Source: Hippopus hippopus
Lineage: Eukaryota > Mollusca > Bivalvia > Cardiida > Cardiidae
Reading direction: 5' to 3'
Assembly: GCA_946811185.2 (NCBI GenBank)
Contig: OX328105.1
Coordinates: 33,297,394-33,361,393 of the forward strand
Length of the DNA: 64,000 nt
This document shows positions 49,390-60,496 of the stretch, in pieces. The notes below the pieces were generated by a model, which was not told the DNA's origin, made no database searches, and was given only the letters and a program-made list of their open reading frames with translations. Made by a program: the position numbers and the translations under genes. Within the stretch, counting starts at the first letter, position 1; each line of letters opens with the position of its first letter.

Positions 49390-49690
49390 TGACATGCACC
49401 ATTTTTAGCTTGGCTATTTTTAAAGAAAACATGGAGGTATTGTCGTAGCGCTGGCATAGTTGTCTGAGTCGTCTGTGTTGTCATGCAAAAACTTTAACAT
49501 TTTATAATATTGTTGTTACTACTGAAGACGTTTGCTTCAAGCTCAGACAAGTTGTTGACTATCAAAAGGGGAACCCATACAACAAAGGCAGGTAACCATC
49601 AATATGATGCCCCTTTTTCAACTTTGACTTTTCACTGAAGATCAAGCAACTGCAGCCCAGCGTTGGCATCCGCATGTGGAGATCTTGTGT
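49390..49690 (+). repeat. Interspersed repeat family R4, long copy
   Basis: TTTTTAGCTTGGCTATTTTT, GGGGAACCCATACAACAAAG, GGCAGGTAACCATCAATATG and GCAGCCCAGCGTTGGCATCC. It defines the family best. Confidence 0.75.
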
Positions 49691-50274
49691 GTAATTATCC
49701 CAAAAATATTTGGGTTAAAACCAGTTACAAGTAACAGAGAGTAGTTTTAATATATGAGCACTTCAGACCTGCCTTGCTGTTGTGCTAGCTTTTACAGCGA
49801 TGCGTTTTCGTGTATTTCTCGGAGTCGAGATTTCCTGAAGGTAAAGTAATACCATGAAAAACAGTTAAATATATAACCACTTCAAACCTGCTCTCCTGTT
49901 GAGCTAACATTTATAACAATGCTGTTTGGTATTTTTCTGTCCGTGATAGTTAAGCAGCTTGCACTATAGTTAGTGCTTGGATGGGTGACCAAGCTGTTTA
50001 AGGTTGCACAAGGAAACTTTCTAGGGACGCCATTTGGTGCCTGTTTGGTGCTTGTCCCTCTAAAAGCGACATTTTTTTTTTTCTGTCAATCAGTAATCTA
50101 TTTTTAGATATGCCGTGTGAAGTGGATATTGATTGCATGTTTTCCTTTATGCTAATGAATTAGCCTGTATATAGTGCCATATCTCGCTGTAAACGTATAT
50201 TGGGATAAGAATAGGCCAAGCCTACTTGCACGTTATGTTGGTCTACATTTTCAACCTTTTTCAATTTTAATGCC

Positions 50275-50462
50275 TTAACCCTTTGCCAAACAACAAATTT
50301 AGACTCTTCCAAATTGAGAGCAGGTAACAAGTTTCAAACTCATATAAATGAACTTAACTTCTTTGATAGGGTAGAAAACATTGTGGGAAAAGGAGAAAAT
50401 GCTGGTTGCCAGGTCTCTTTCTCAGGGTTGTAAAAACATAAGATCGTTTGGTAAAGGTTAAG
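50275..50462. mobile_element. Pal-1 MITE copy, right core arm deleted
   Basis: TAACCCTTTGCCAAACAACA through AACATTGTGGGAAAAGGAGA to CTGGTTGCCAGG, then TCTCTTTCTCAGGGTTG directly. A lone core scrap lies at about 50550-50582. Confidence 0.7.
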
Positions 50463-50614
50463 TCATAATCATAAATAAATGCCAATGGTATCAAGACTAA
50501 ACATATTTTGGTGTTTATTAACAGTATAGATACAAAAAGACTTTGCTGGCTACCAGCATCTGCTACTTTTTCCCTCAACGAACTATTGGCAGTCCACAAA
50601 ATGCAGGTTGCACA

Positions 50615-50740
50615 ATAAGTTTAATTTTTAGCTTGGCTGTTTTTGAAGAAATGTTCAGGCACTGTTGTAGCTCTGGCATTGTTGTCTGCAATGTATGTGT
50701 CATGGTTATGCAGATGCCTTGACATTTTCGAAAACATTGA
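50615..50740 (+). repeat. R4 repeat 5' fragment
   Basis: TTTTTAGCTTGGCTGTTTTT and GAAGAAATGTTCAGGCACTG. It is cut off where the tandem-core element begins. Confidence 0.55.
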
Positions 50741-50741
50741 C

Positions 50742-51955
50742 TTTTTAGCCTTTCTGATCGTCCGGTGTCCGTCGTTCATCGTAAATTTTTAAAAAAAAAC
50801 CTTGTGTACGCTCTAGAGGCCACATTTTAAGTCCGATTCTCACTAAACTTGGTCAGGATATTTGGTCAGAATATTTGTCTTGATAATGTTTCGGACGAGT
50901 TTAAAAATGGGCCATGTCGGGTCAAAAACTAGGTCACTAGGTCAAATTTCAAACAATCTTGTGTACGCTCTAGAGGCCACATTTTTAGTCCAAAACTTTT
51001 GAAAGTTGGTCAGAATGTTTGTTTTGGTGAAATGTCGGATGCGTTTGAAAATAGGTCATGTGGGGTCAAAAACTAGGTCAAATCTGAAAAAAACTTGTGT
51101 ACACTATAGAGGCCACATTTTCTGTCCAAAATGTTTGAAAGTTGGTCAGAATGTTTGTCTTGATGAAATCTCGGACAAGTCTGAAAATGAGTCTCTTCGC
51201 GAGAAAAACTAGGTCACTGAGTCAAATCTTTGAAAAACCTTGTGGACGCTCTAAAGACCATATTTTTAGTCCAATACTCTTGAAAGTTATTCAGAATAAT
51301 AGTTTTGATGATATCTCGAAGCAGTTTGAAATGGGTCACTTCGGGTCAAAAATTAGGTCACTGGATCAAATTTTTTAAAAATCTTGTCTACGCTCTAGAG
51401 GCCACATTTTCTGTCTAATACCCATGAAACTTGGTCCAAGTGTTTGGCTCGATCAAATCTCGCATGAGGTTGAAAATGGGTAATGTTGGGTCAAAAAATA
51501 GGTCAACATGTCAAGTTATTACAAATCTTGTATACGCTGTAGAGGCCACATTTATCGAAATTAGTCAGAATATTTTAATTGGTGATTCATAAGATGAGAT
51601 TGAAAATGGGTCACATTAGGTCAAAAAGTAGGTTACCATATTAAATCTTGGAAAAATCTTGTGTACATTCTAGAGGCCACATTTTCTGTCCAATACTCAT
51701 GAAAGGTGGTCAGAATCTTTGTTTTGAGAATATCTACAACGAATTGTAAAAAATGCTATGGCTAAAAATAAGGCCAATGAGACAAATTCTAGAAAAAGCT
51801 TGTATGCACATTAGAGGCCAAATTTTCAGTTTAATAGTTATAAAAGCTTGTTAGAATGTTTGTCATAATACCTCAAAAGGGATTGGAAATGGATTATGTT
51901 TGGTCAAAAGTCTCAAGTGAGCGACTCTAGGGCCATCAAGGCCCTCTTGTTATTA
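50742..51955 (+). repeat. Tandem-core repeat element, copy 4
   Basis: The head GTCCGGTGTCCGTCGTTCAT is followed by about eight units with CTAGAGGCCACATTTT and GGTCAGAATNTTTGT phrases. It ends TCTAGGGCCATCAAGGCCCT then CTTGTT. It sits between two R4 fragments, one of which (51945-52152) follows at once. Confidence 0.75.
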
Positions 51956-52152
51956 TATCCTTGTCATTACTTGAGATATTTACTTCATACCTGGATTGGT
52001 TGTTCACTATCAAAAAGGGAACCTAAACAACAAGGGCAGGTAACCATCAAAGCATTTTTGACACAGTTATGCCCCTTTTTCGACTTCGGATGTTCACTGA
52101 AAATCAAGTGACTGCAGTCGAGCATTGGCACCTACATTCGCTGCTCTTGTTA
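51945..52152 (+). repeat. R4 repeat, 3' part
   Basis: TTGTTATTATATCCTTGTCA, ACTATCAAAAAGGGAACCTA and GCAGTCGAGCATTGGCACCT. With 50615-50740 it may be one R4 copy split by the tandem-core element. Confidence 0.6.
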
Positions 52153-52364
52153 TTGACAGGTCTTTGTTGTCTCAGTCACGCTATTAAGCGGGAAAAGGTT
52201 ACATTTTAGTCATTTTTTTTACAGGAGGTTCAGCAATTCATGTTTGTCCTATCTCTTCTTTCAACTTATAGATCATATGGTTCACCTCAGTAAGTTGATA
52301 AAACTGTGAGTGGCCAGTCTTTACCGTTGTAGTCCTGGACCTGGATTTAATTGCTTCTGTGAAC

Positions 52365-52435
52365 GAAGTAGATCGAAATCAGACTGCACAGAATGTGTAG
52401 TTTGTTCTTCGATCTACACTGTCTGTTTTTTGTTG
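52365..52435. repeat. Pal-2 palindromic repeat, diverged copy
   Basis: TAGATCGAAATCAGACTGCA with CAGAATGTGTAG and TTCTTCGATCTACACTGTCT. Confidence 0.55.
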
Positions 52436-52504
52436 TTGTTGTTGTTTTTTTTTTTTCCCCTCTACATATTCTGACACAAACAGCTTCAAAGTTGCAATAT
52501 CTGC

Positions 52505-52725
52505 ATCTTTTACCAGAAAATTTAACCTCATAATTTGTCAATATCGAAAGCATTTTGCAGATGACAGATAAAAAATGGCTCAAATTATGGAGAATGCTTT
52601 TGAAACTGATTGTGAGTATAGGAGAAAATGCTGGTTACCAGCAGTTTTTCCTTGTCCCAAAGTTTTCAAAGGCAGTTTTGTCTAAGGGTCGTTAAAAACT
52701 CAGGATCAAGTGACAAAGTGTCAAT
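52505..52725. mobile_element. Pal-1 MITE copy
   Basis: GAAAGCATTTTGCAGATGAC, then GGAGAAAATGCTGGTTACCA and CAGTTTTTCCTTGTCCC. Confidence 0.68.
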
Positions 52726-52795
52726 TACTGACTGAGAATGTCCATTTCACTTATGTAGAACTACAAGGGATAATATACAGAGGATATTTGGATTT

Positions 52796-52814
52796 TGTGT
52801 GTGTGTGTGTGTGA
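52796..52814. repeat. GT dinucleotide microsatellite
   Basis: An uninterrupted GT run of about nine units. Confidence 0.9.
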
Positions 52815-52859
52815 AAGATCAAAATTTATATCATGAAGTAATATTTTGGTAATGTTTTC

Positions 52860-53300
52860 ACTCATGGCATATTACCGATGATGTTCACTCGATGAAATAG
52901 ATTTCGATCTTTCACCAAAAAAAAAAACCCCACAAATATTCTATTTACTTTATGCTTCTAATCCTTTTTTCTGTTGGGGGCTTTCATCAAAATCAAGTAC
53001 AGTTGTTTTTAGTAATTCCTTGTGGCGTACCTTCCCCCACATAACAATGCATTACTTATTACCTAAAGCACAAGAAATGTAGGGTAAATGTGCACTAGTT
53101 ATGTCATATTTCCGTCTGTTTGAATGGCACGCATTGTTCACCTAGGTACAAGTAACTAATGCGGGGAACCACTGTTTCCGCCTTCAATTGAAGAGTTATG
53201 GAAATATTTCGGTAAATTTCACTGGTCGTAACCATGAATAATCGTATAATAATTATTTCCCGAGCAACTACGGAAAAGCATGAAATAATCCCTTGTGTGT
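52860..53300 (-). repeat. Interspersed element R5, reverse copy
   Basis: The inverse of 43800-44215: GAAATAGATTTCGATCTTTC, GTCATATTTCCGTCTG, ACTGTTTCCGCCTTCAATTG and GAAAAGCATGAAATAA. Confidence 0.7.
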
Positions 53301-53608
53301 TATATGGTTTGTAACTAAATCATCCACTACTTACATTTAGATTTTGAAAGATCTAGCGTCAGGTGGAAGAAAACAAGTAAAAAATATCACAATATTGTGT
53401 TCTCCCCATTTTAGTTGCTTTTATTTTATTTCTTTTTTTCCTTTGTAACTAATTTACAAGCACCAAGTGTGGTTGTTTGTTTATCATCATCATCATCATA
53501 ATAATTTCTTATTATTTATATGTACTTGAAATGAAATTAAGTACCAGTCATAAAAGATGTTTTTTACCCACATAGAAAAAACAATATGCAAATAACATAC
53601 ATAGCCTT

Positions 53609-53850
53609 GGGGTCCTTTGTGGCTCAGTGGTAAAGCGCGGGACTCGTGACCAGGAGTTCCCGGTTTGGAGCCTAACTGGATCCACTAGGATTTGAGTTGG
53701 AGTGTCCTTGGGCAAGACACTTCAGAGCCCTAGCCTAGTACTGGTGAAACGCAGGACATACATGAATATGTGAGCTGTTGCCGTGATGACTGAAATAATG
53801 TTGACAGCTGCGTAAAACACCAATTAATCCATTAATCAATCAACATAAGC
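53609..53850 (+). mobile_element. tRNA-derived SINE, family B (best copy)
   Basis: Head TTTGTGGCTCAGTGGTAAAG and CGGTTTGGAGCC, body GGCAAGACACTTCAGAGCCC, GTGATGACTGAAATAATG and GCGTAAAACACC. It ends in an ATTAATC-type short repeat. Confidence 0.85.
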
Positions 53851-53854
53851 CAAG

Positions 53855-54100
53855 CTCTGTGAAAAGGGGGTTCATTGCACCTGCAAAAAGTATCTACCCA
53901 GGTCAGACTGGGAAATCTGCGCAGGCCGAATCTTTTTGCTTTTGATAAATCTTCTATTTGTCCAAGACCATTCTACTTATTGATTCTGTTGGTTGTTATG
54001 CAAAATGAATTTTATGGATCCACAATTATGTGATGACTTGCTTGGTAAAAAGCATCATCGAGATACATCAAATCCCTTTTACCAGAGCATGGCTCACATC
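53855..54100 (+). mobile_element. R3 MITE (best copy)
   Basis: AAGCCAAGCTCTGTGAAAAG and CTTTTACCAGAGCATGGCTC are terminal inverted repeats. The body has TACCCAGGTCAGACTGGG and TCCACAATTATGTGATGACT. Confidence 0.7.
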
Positions 54101-54250
54101 TAATTCACTGTATACTCAGTTCCTCTAGCAGACGAGTTTTTATATTTTCCTTTTGTGAGAGAGCTCTTTTGAAAACAATACAAAACCAAGGATTGATCTG
54201 GAGAAAGAATTTCTCCTTTTGCATCAATATTCTCTCATGTATTCATGTAT

Positions 54251-54400
54251 TAACCATTTACCACACAATCCTGAGTTTTAACGACTTTGAGAAAGAAGGT
54301 TTCGAAAAATATTGTAGGAAAAGGAAGAAATGTAAATAGCATCTTTTTCCTTTTCTTGCGGTGTTTTCCAAATGTTTAATTTCATGTAAAGAGGTATTGA
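54251..54400. mobile_element. Pal-1 MITE copy
   Basis: TTAACCATTTACCACACAAT and CCTGAGTTTTAACGACTTTG, core ATATTGTAGGAAAAGG. The right side ends early. Confidence 0.68.
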
Positions 54401-54737
54401 TTATGATTTGTTGACAGTTTGGATCTAATGAAACACTATATTTCGAAATTTCAAATCTCATAAAGAAAAACTAGAAAAATACTTCTAGTGGAAATTTAGT
54501 AGGATTTTAAAGCTAATTAATAACTTGAGCATAAAATAGTTATAAGGTTATCCGAGGAACTATTTATTGTGGTGAAATTAGTGTGTTAAAGGTGATTTTT
54601 TGGACTTTTATTTCACCAAATGAGGAAAAAGAAAGGCGGGGGGAAGCGGCCATTATCGTCACCTGAATGGGTGAGTACTGTACCCGAGAAACGTAAACAA
54701 AAAACCTGTTCCCCACACCCTCCAACCCCTACTATTA

Positions 54738-54937
54738 ATCCTTTATCAACAGTTCTTTGGAACACAGCTTTTGAAAACATTGTGCGAAAAGATAACCAGC
54801 ATTTTCTGCTTTTTCTAAACTATATTTTCTACCGTTCTGAAGACAAATTCTGTCATTTGAGACACACTTGATTATGTCACATTCAAATGCTTTTAATTTC
54901 TTTAAGCCTAATAAATATGTGGTTTTGTGAAGAGTTT
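54738..54937. mobile_element. Pal-1 MITE copy
   Basis: TTAATCCTTTATCAACAGTT, core ACATTGTGCGAAAAG, arm TTCTGTCATTTGAGACACAC, end GTGGTTTTGTGAAGAG. Confidence 0.68.
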
Positions 54938-54985
54938 GCAGTGTAGACAATGTATGTTTTTGATCTACAGTGTCTGTAATAGCAC
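54938..54985. repeat. Pal-2 fragment
   Basis: GCAGTGTAGACAATGTATGT and TTTTGATCTACAGTGTCTGT keep the family ends. Confidence 0.45.
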
Positions 54986-55655
54986 TCCTTGATGCCACAG
55001 TGTGATCATTGTTCTGCTTTCTTCCCAAATACCTAAAGATAGGTCATAGCTATATCTATTTTATCATTTTTGTACAACTTTGTTGGAATAGTTATTATAG
55101 TAAAATGTACAAAAATATGGTTAGCACAGGGACAATCAAATGGTTAACTTTTTGTTTTGATACTATGCACAGAAAATTATTGGAGTTTTGAGAAAATAGC
55201 AAGATTAATGACTTTTTATGTAGTCTGCACCTAATTTTATTGATGAATCTATGCATCATAGACCTGTCATGCAGTGCTTAACAATTAGCAGCAGAACTAA
55301 AGATTTGAATACTTCTAACCTGAAATGTATGATCAGGTGTTTGCAAAGAATGTGAGTTTTAATGATACCAGCCAGACATAAGCTTAGTGTTTCATGTATA
55401 TGATGCATGGTTCAGTGGATAAATTAAAGAAAACCAAAAAAACTCATGCACCATTTGTCAAAATTTCGCAATTTTTCAGTGCAGTGAATAAAAAAAAATA
55501 CATGAAAGTCCCCTGAGGTTAAATGTATATTTGTTGACTATGTAGAAATAATGCTATATTGTAGAAATGTATATATTTAAATAGTGACTATGTCTTAGTT
55601 GAGCTCATGGAACCTTTAGAAAGCTAGTACTCTTATTCTATAATGAATTCTCTTA

Positions 55656-55882
55656 ACCCATTACCAAACTACAAAATTTTTGACTTGTCAAATTCAAAGC
55701 ATTTGCAAATAACAAATTAAATGTGGCACAAATGATGAAAAAAAAAAAAAATTCTTTGAAAGGGTAGAAAACATTGTGAGAAAGGAGAAAATGCTAGTTA
55801 CCAACTTTTTCTCCCTTTCCTACAATGTTTTCAAAAACCGTCTTTCTCGGGGTTGTTAAAATTCATAATAGTGCGGGAGAGA
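55656..55882. mobile_element. Pal-1 palindromic MITE, near full length
   Basis: Opens TTAACCCATTACCAAACTAC, with an A13 expansion at about 55738-55752. Core AACATTGTGAGAAAGGAGAA and its inverse. Closes ATAGTGCGGGAGAGAGTT. Confidence 0.75.
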
Positions 55883-55889
55883 GTTTATG

Positions 55890-56135
55890 GCTTTGTGTGT
55901 TCAAAGAAAACATCAACTTATTATCATAGCCCTGTAGTTGTCTGTGTTATGTTAAAACTTGGACACTTTTTGATGCATCTGTTTCTACTGATGATACTTG
56001 TTTTAAATTCATGCTTGATGTTAACTATTAAGAGGGGAACCCATGCTTATGAAGCAGGTACTCCTCAGAATATATGCCCTCTAAGTTTCTAAAAGCAACT
56101 GCAGTAGAGTGTGTGCACCCACATGCGATGCTCAT
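55890..56135 (+). repeat. Interspersed repeat family R4
   Basis: TGTTCAAAGAAAACATCAAC, GAGGGGAACCCATGCTTATG and GTGTGCACCCACATGCGATG. Confidence 0.65.
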
Positions 56136-56324
56136 GCTTGTAAAATATGGTCATTCCATTGTAATGATACTGGAGCTGATGTAGGATCAATGTTTCAGTT
56201 GTTTTTGCTTGTTTAGTGTACCTTTTTTATTACCTAATTTAGGTCGTGCAAATGATCATTCACCCTATTCAATTTGAAGCACATATAAAAGTTTCCTTAT
56301 CACAGCAACCAATCAAATCAATTT

Positions 56325-56635
56325 TAGCTCAGCTGTTTTTGAAGAAAACATCAGGGTGTTATCATAGCCCTGTCATAGTCTGCTTCGTTGTCATGCAAAA
56401 AACATAGACATTTTATAGTATCTTTGTTATTACTGAAGATATTTACTTCAAACTCAGACAAGTTGTTTACAATCAAAAAGAAAACCCATACAACAGGGGC
56501 AGACAACCATCAAAATATTTTTGAATCAGTTGTGCCCCTTTTTCAACCTAGAATATTAACTGATAATCCATCAGTTTCTAAAAGCAACTGCAGTGAAGCG
56601 TTGGCACCTGCATATGGTGCTTTTGTTCACATTTA
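56325..56635 (+). repeat. Interspersed repeat family R4
   Basis: TTTTAGCTCAGCTGTTTTTG, ATCAAAAAGAAAACCCATAC and GCAGTGAAGCGTTGGCACCT. It is the second R4 copy in the same intron and orientation. Confidence 0.7.
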
Positions 56636-56835
56636 GCTTACCAAATTAAAACCTATACATATTTCATGACGAACATAGAGGTCGAAATTTTATGTTTTAG
56701 GGCAATAATTTAATCCCTTTTTATCTTTTCAGTTCATTTTATTGAAACATAATTATTAATTTTTCATTCTTCAAGGGCGTAGTTTATAAAATGGATAACC
56801 GGTAGATGCCATCGCACACTTTTTCATTGTTGTAG

Positions 56836-57090
56836 GTTGCTATGACTTCATCAAGCACCTTGACAACCAAACTCCAGAGCTACATCACAGACACATGGAA
56901 TGTCGTAGACCTGATCACCATTGGCCTTTTTATAGTTGGAACCATTTTACGATTTATTCCCAACTCAGACACATTTGAGGCGGCAAGGGTTTTCCTTGCC
57001 CTGAATTTCTTCACTTTTTTCCTACGACTGCTTCGTATCTTCTCGGTTCATAAGGAACTTGGTCCAAAGCTTGTCATGATTGGACGAATG
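56836..57090 (+). CDS. TRPM-type channel, exon 13 of window (S3-S4)
   Basis: Acceptor TTGTTGTAG, donor CGAATG|GTATGC, 85 codons in phase 0. TKLQSYITDTWNVVDLITIG then LFIVGTILRFIP is S3 with its pre-helix W-N-x-x-D. ARVFLALNFFTFFLRLLRIF is S4, with only weak positive charge, as expected for a poorly voltage-gated TRP sensor. HKELGPKLVMIGRM is the S4-S5 linker with the G-P-x-x-x-x-I motif. It is the longest exon in the window. Confidence 0.94.
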
Positions 57091-57182
57091 GTATGCTTCA
57101 ACAAGATTTAGTTTTCCTTTAATGCTTTTTTTTTTTTTTTTGGTCAAAACTAAGCAATGAAACTACTTCCTGATTATGTTTT

Positions 57183-57396
57183 AACTCTTTAACACCCAAC
57201 ATAAGTATAGTAAGCATAAATTTTGCAGATGATTATACAAATGTGGCTTTAATGATAGAATTTATCTTTGTAAGGGTAGAAACATTGTTGGAAAAAGGAG
57301 AAAATGATGGTTACCAACGTTTTCTCCTTTTTCCAACAATGTTTGCAAAAGATTTCTTTCTCAAGGTGTTTAGAACTTGGATTTGTAAAGGGTTAA
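57183..57396. mobile_element. Pal-1 palindromic MITE, well preserved
   Basis: ACATTGTTGGAAAAAGGAGA and TTCTCCTTTTTCCAACAATG are near-perfect arms. It opens TTAACTCTTTAACACCCAAC and closes TTGTAAAGGGTTAAA. Confidence 0.78.
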
Positions 57397-57546
57397 ATTT
57401 GAGAAATTGCCATAAATTTGATTTCTAACTGAAGCTAATGGAAAAGTGATTCTATCATTTTACTACCTGTGCATTTAAGTGTAAAATGGTAATAACAAAT
57501 TTTCTTATCTTAAGCATATTAAAGATAAGCATGATTTCTTTTACAG

Positions 57547-57721
57547 GTCCAAGATCTGATGTATTTTGTGTTAATTCTCATGGTATTTGTTGTGTCGTAT
57601 GCCATAGCTTCCCATTCAATACTGTTTCCGAATTCCCCTCTCAACTGGAAAACAATCAACCAGGTCATGCGACGATCATATTGGAATATCTATGGTGACC
57701 TGTTTTTGGAGGAGATTGAAG
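57547..57721 (+). CDS. TRPM-type channel, exon 14 of window (S5 and pore start)
   Basis: Acceptor CTTTTACAG, donor TTGAAG|GTATGA. It starts in phase 0 and ends one base into a codon. DLMYFVLILMVFVVSYAIAS is S5. After INQVMRRSYW comes the pore helix and filter region NIYGDLFLEEIEG. The G-D/E followed by acidic residues resembles divalent-permeable TRPM pores more than monovalent-selective ones. Calcium or magnesium permeation is therefore an inference, not shown. Confidence 0.93.
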
Positions 57722-57779
57722 GTATGAAGACAACATTGTTAATGCTATTGATTTATCATAACATATTCTTTGTTATAAA

Positions 57780-57960
57780 ATAGTGTAATTGGCCCAAAAT
57801 AACAGCGAACAGTGGAAAACATAGTGTGATCCACAACAGTGAACTTGGGAAAACATTTGATACATACCATTGATTTGTCGTCATTTAGCCTATGTTATAA
57901 AAATGTATAATTCGCCCAAGATAATAGTGAACTCCGGAAACCATTTTTTTTTTTTTTGAT
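57780..57960 (+). repeat. Short direct repeats
   Basis: AATAACAGCGAACAGTGGAA and AGATAATAGTGAACTCCGGA are two related stretches, and a third, GAGATAACAGTGAACAGGGG, occurs at about 59490. The region 57960-59270 between them shows nothing recognisable. Confidence 0.5.
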
Positions 57961-59279
57961 TGGTCGAAATCTGGTCATGTGACGAAAAAACCGTCATAGC
58001 ATTTTTCGATGAACGCAATGGGGCTACTTTCGATTTTTCCAGTTTGTTGTGTATTATCTAATTTTAGATTTCACGCAAGTTTCTTATGTGCTATTTTTGG
58101 ATTTCAATCGTTAAATCAGTCAAATACTGAAAGATTGATTTCTTTTGCTTAAAAATCTTAAAAAAAAAAAAAAAAAAAAACCTGAACAAACTGATGAATA
58201 TTCATTATCTTTACTTGCACCCATAACATTAAAAAAAAATACACCGTGCCGAAAGTGAGTGAAATATTTAAATGGTCGACGTCATCAGTTACATCATTCG
58301 AACGTCAGAGGTCGATTTCTATGAAATCCAGGTCACTGAGTTAAATTCAGTGTACTGTGTAAACAGAAAATTTACTCTTGTTCAAATAAAGTTGATTTCT
58401 TGTCTCATGGCGGAGTTGTTCATGGTTTGTTTATCGTGAAGATTTAAAAATAAAAAAAGGAAGCATGGTTAACTGTTGTCTATTGATCAGAAAAAAGTGA
58501 AAGCTAGGAATGTTGCAGGAAGTATCGGAACTTTGTTAAGAATTCTAAAATGCTGGCGTTATAGGAGTGATATTTAAAAACAAGCCTAGAAATGGCAGAC
58601 CAAAAAGATTGACGAATATATCTAGAAGTGAACATAAGAACTGCTAATTAAATCAAACAGACGACTTAGAAAGAATTAACTGGAGAGGTGAATTTTAGTT
58701 GCACTTGTGAAAGTGTCTCGTAGGACTGTTCAGGGAAGCTTACATAATTTTAGATCGGAATATCGTCACATTATTTCAATTTTGTAAAATAACAGCTGTG
58801 ACACTGCTGTTTACATTCCAATAAGCATTTCACAACACTTTGGCATCATTCACGTCATAGCTTGCAAGAAAACTCGGATAGTCTTATGTACAGCTATAGG
58901 CCCATACCCTCCGAAGACAGATCTGCCGACGGTATGTAGACCTCTACTTTACGAAATATCTATAAAAAAAAATGTTACTCGAATGAACATATCGTCCGCT
59001 CAGCCTCAAGTTCAGATAGTTGATTCGATTTTTCATAGACAGTATCAGAAATTTCTATTTTGTTTGATAAATCATTGAAAGTATTGATTTCAAGCCGGCA
59101 TAATGGCCGTTTCGACTGAAAAATATGTCGCAACGCTAAAAATAGATTGTATATTAATGCCCTCGCCAACAAGTATCCGCCAAGGAAATTAACTCATGTT
59201 TACTGTCGTATTTGTCTGTGGTTTTTTCTCTCTATCATTTTCGAAAATTGATTCAAGTGAACAACGAGTGCAATTTTAT

Positions 59280-59440
59280 AAGGGTTGGGTGCATATTTTT
59301 GTGTTGTTATCAAGAAATAAAATGCAATTGCCTTATTACATGGCTTTACATAACGTCCTTCGGGAGTTATTTGCCATGTAATAAGGCAATTGCATTTTAT
59401 TTCTCGATTGCAACACAAAAATATATGCACTCAACCCTTA
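59280..59440. mobile_element. Fold-back element with arms of about 65 bp
   Basis: AAGGGTTGGGTGCATATTTT through AATTGCCTTATTACATGGC is repeated inverted at 59373-59440. The two flank a 30-base loop containing CGTCCTTCGGGAG. The near-identity of the arms suggests recent origin or gene conversion. Confidence 0.8.
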
Positions 59441-59999
59441 AATTGATTTATCATAATTTATCCTGTATTATCATATGGTATAATTAGCTGAGATAACAGT
59501 GAACAGGGGAAAACATGGTGTGATCCGCATCAGGGAAATCAGCATAATGTATTAAGATTATCTGAACAGAAATTATCAGTTTGACCACATTGCATTCTTC
59601 AGAGGACTGCTTTTGTTGTGCAGACCACTAATGAAAACAACAAGCATTTCTCTTTTTGCCACATCTTTTCATATCTTGTAATGTGTATGTTTTCACAAAT
59701 TATCTATAATGCACTCTCCTTCACACGGTTTGTTTACATAAAGCTATCTGGGGCTATGAATACATATAGTGTTTTTACACATATTAAAGTATTAATTATA
59801 TTTCTAACCACTGATGTAGAAACTTTTTTTTTCATATCCTAAATAAATGACAAATAAAATTACTAAAACACCATGGGGGTAAATCTGGCACAAAATTCAA
59901 ATCTGTAGCCCAGATGAATAAACTTGATTTACGCAAGAAGACAAGAAAAACTGCCTGCATAAATTAAACCTATGCTCAAAAGTCGTCTTTTTTTTCCCC

Positions 60000-60190
60000 A
60001 GTGTAGGGAAGAATGCTTTTGAAAGCATGGAGAAGAAAAAATGCTGGTAAACACATATTTTTTCATGGGTTTCTTCAATTAGTGTTTTCTCTTTAAATTA
60101 AATTTTCCTCTTTCGACCACATTTAATATGTTGTCTGCAAAATGCTTTCAGTAAGGAAAAGTCTAACATATTGTCATCCCATAAGAGTTT
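60000..60190. mobile_element. Pal-1 MITE copy, diverged
   Basis: GAATGCTTTTGAAAGCATGG, GAAGAAAAAATGCTGGTAAA, arm ATATGTTGTCTGCAAAATGC, end CATCCCATAAGAGTTTAA. It ends 20 bp before the S6 exon. Confidence 0.6.
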
Positions 60191-60209
60191 AAGTGATTTT
60201 TCTTTGCAG

Positions 60210-60366
60210 AAGAAGATGACTGTACTTTTGATGAAGCACTCTGGATCAATGGAACTTTATCAAGATGCCCTAGTGACGTAGGAAAATATGCCGTCCCTAT
60301 ACTGATGGGTGTCTACATTTTATTGGCCAACGTGCTTCTGCTCAACCTCCTTATTGCCATGTTCAG
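60210..60366 (+). CDS. TRPM-type channel, exon 15 of window (pore loop and S6)
   Basis: Acceptor TTCTTTGCAG, donor TTCAG|GTTAGG. Two leading bases complete a codon and it ends two bases into the next. EEDDCTFDEALWINGTLSRC holds the outer pore with two cysteines, likely a disulphide as in other TRPM channels, and one N-glycosylation sequon (NGT). YAVPILMGVYILLANVLLLN followed by LLIAMF is S6, with the strongly conserved A-N-x-L-L-x-N-L-L-I-A-M-F. A partial dead copy of its end lies 130 bp downstream. Confidence 0.95.
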
Positions 60367-60496
60367 GTTAGGCATTTCATCTATTACTGTACAATACTAC
60401 TTTCCATATGCTTGCACTTAACAGCTTTGAAAACATTGAAGAATAAAGCAATTATTTATGCCATATGCCATAGTAATGTGAAAAATTATATTGCAA

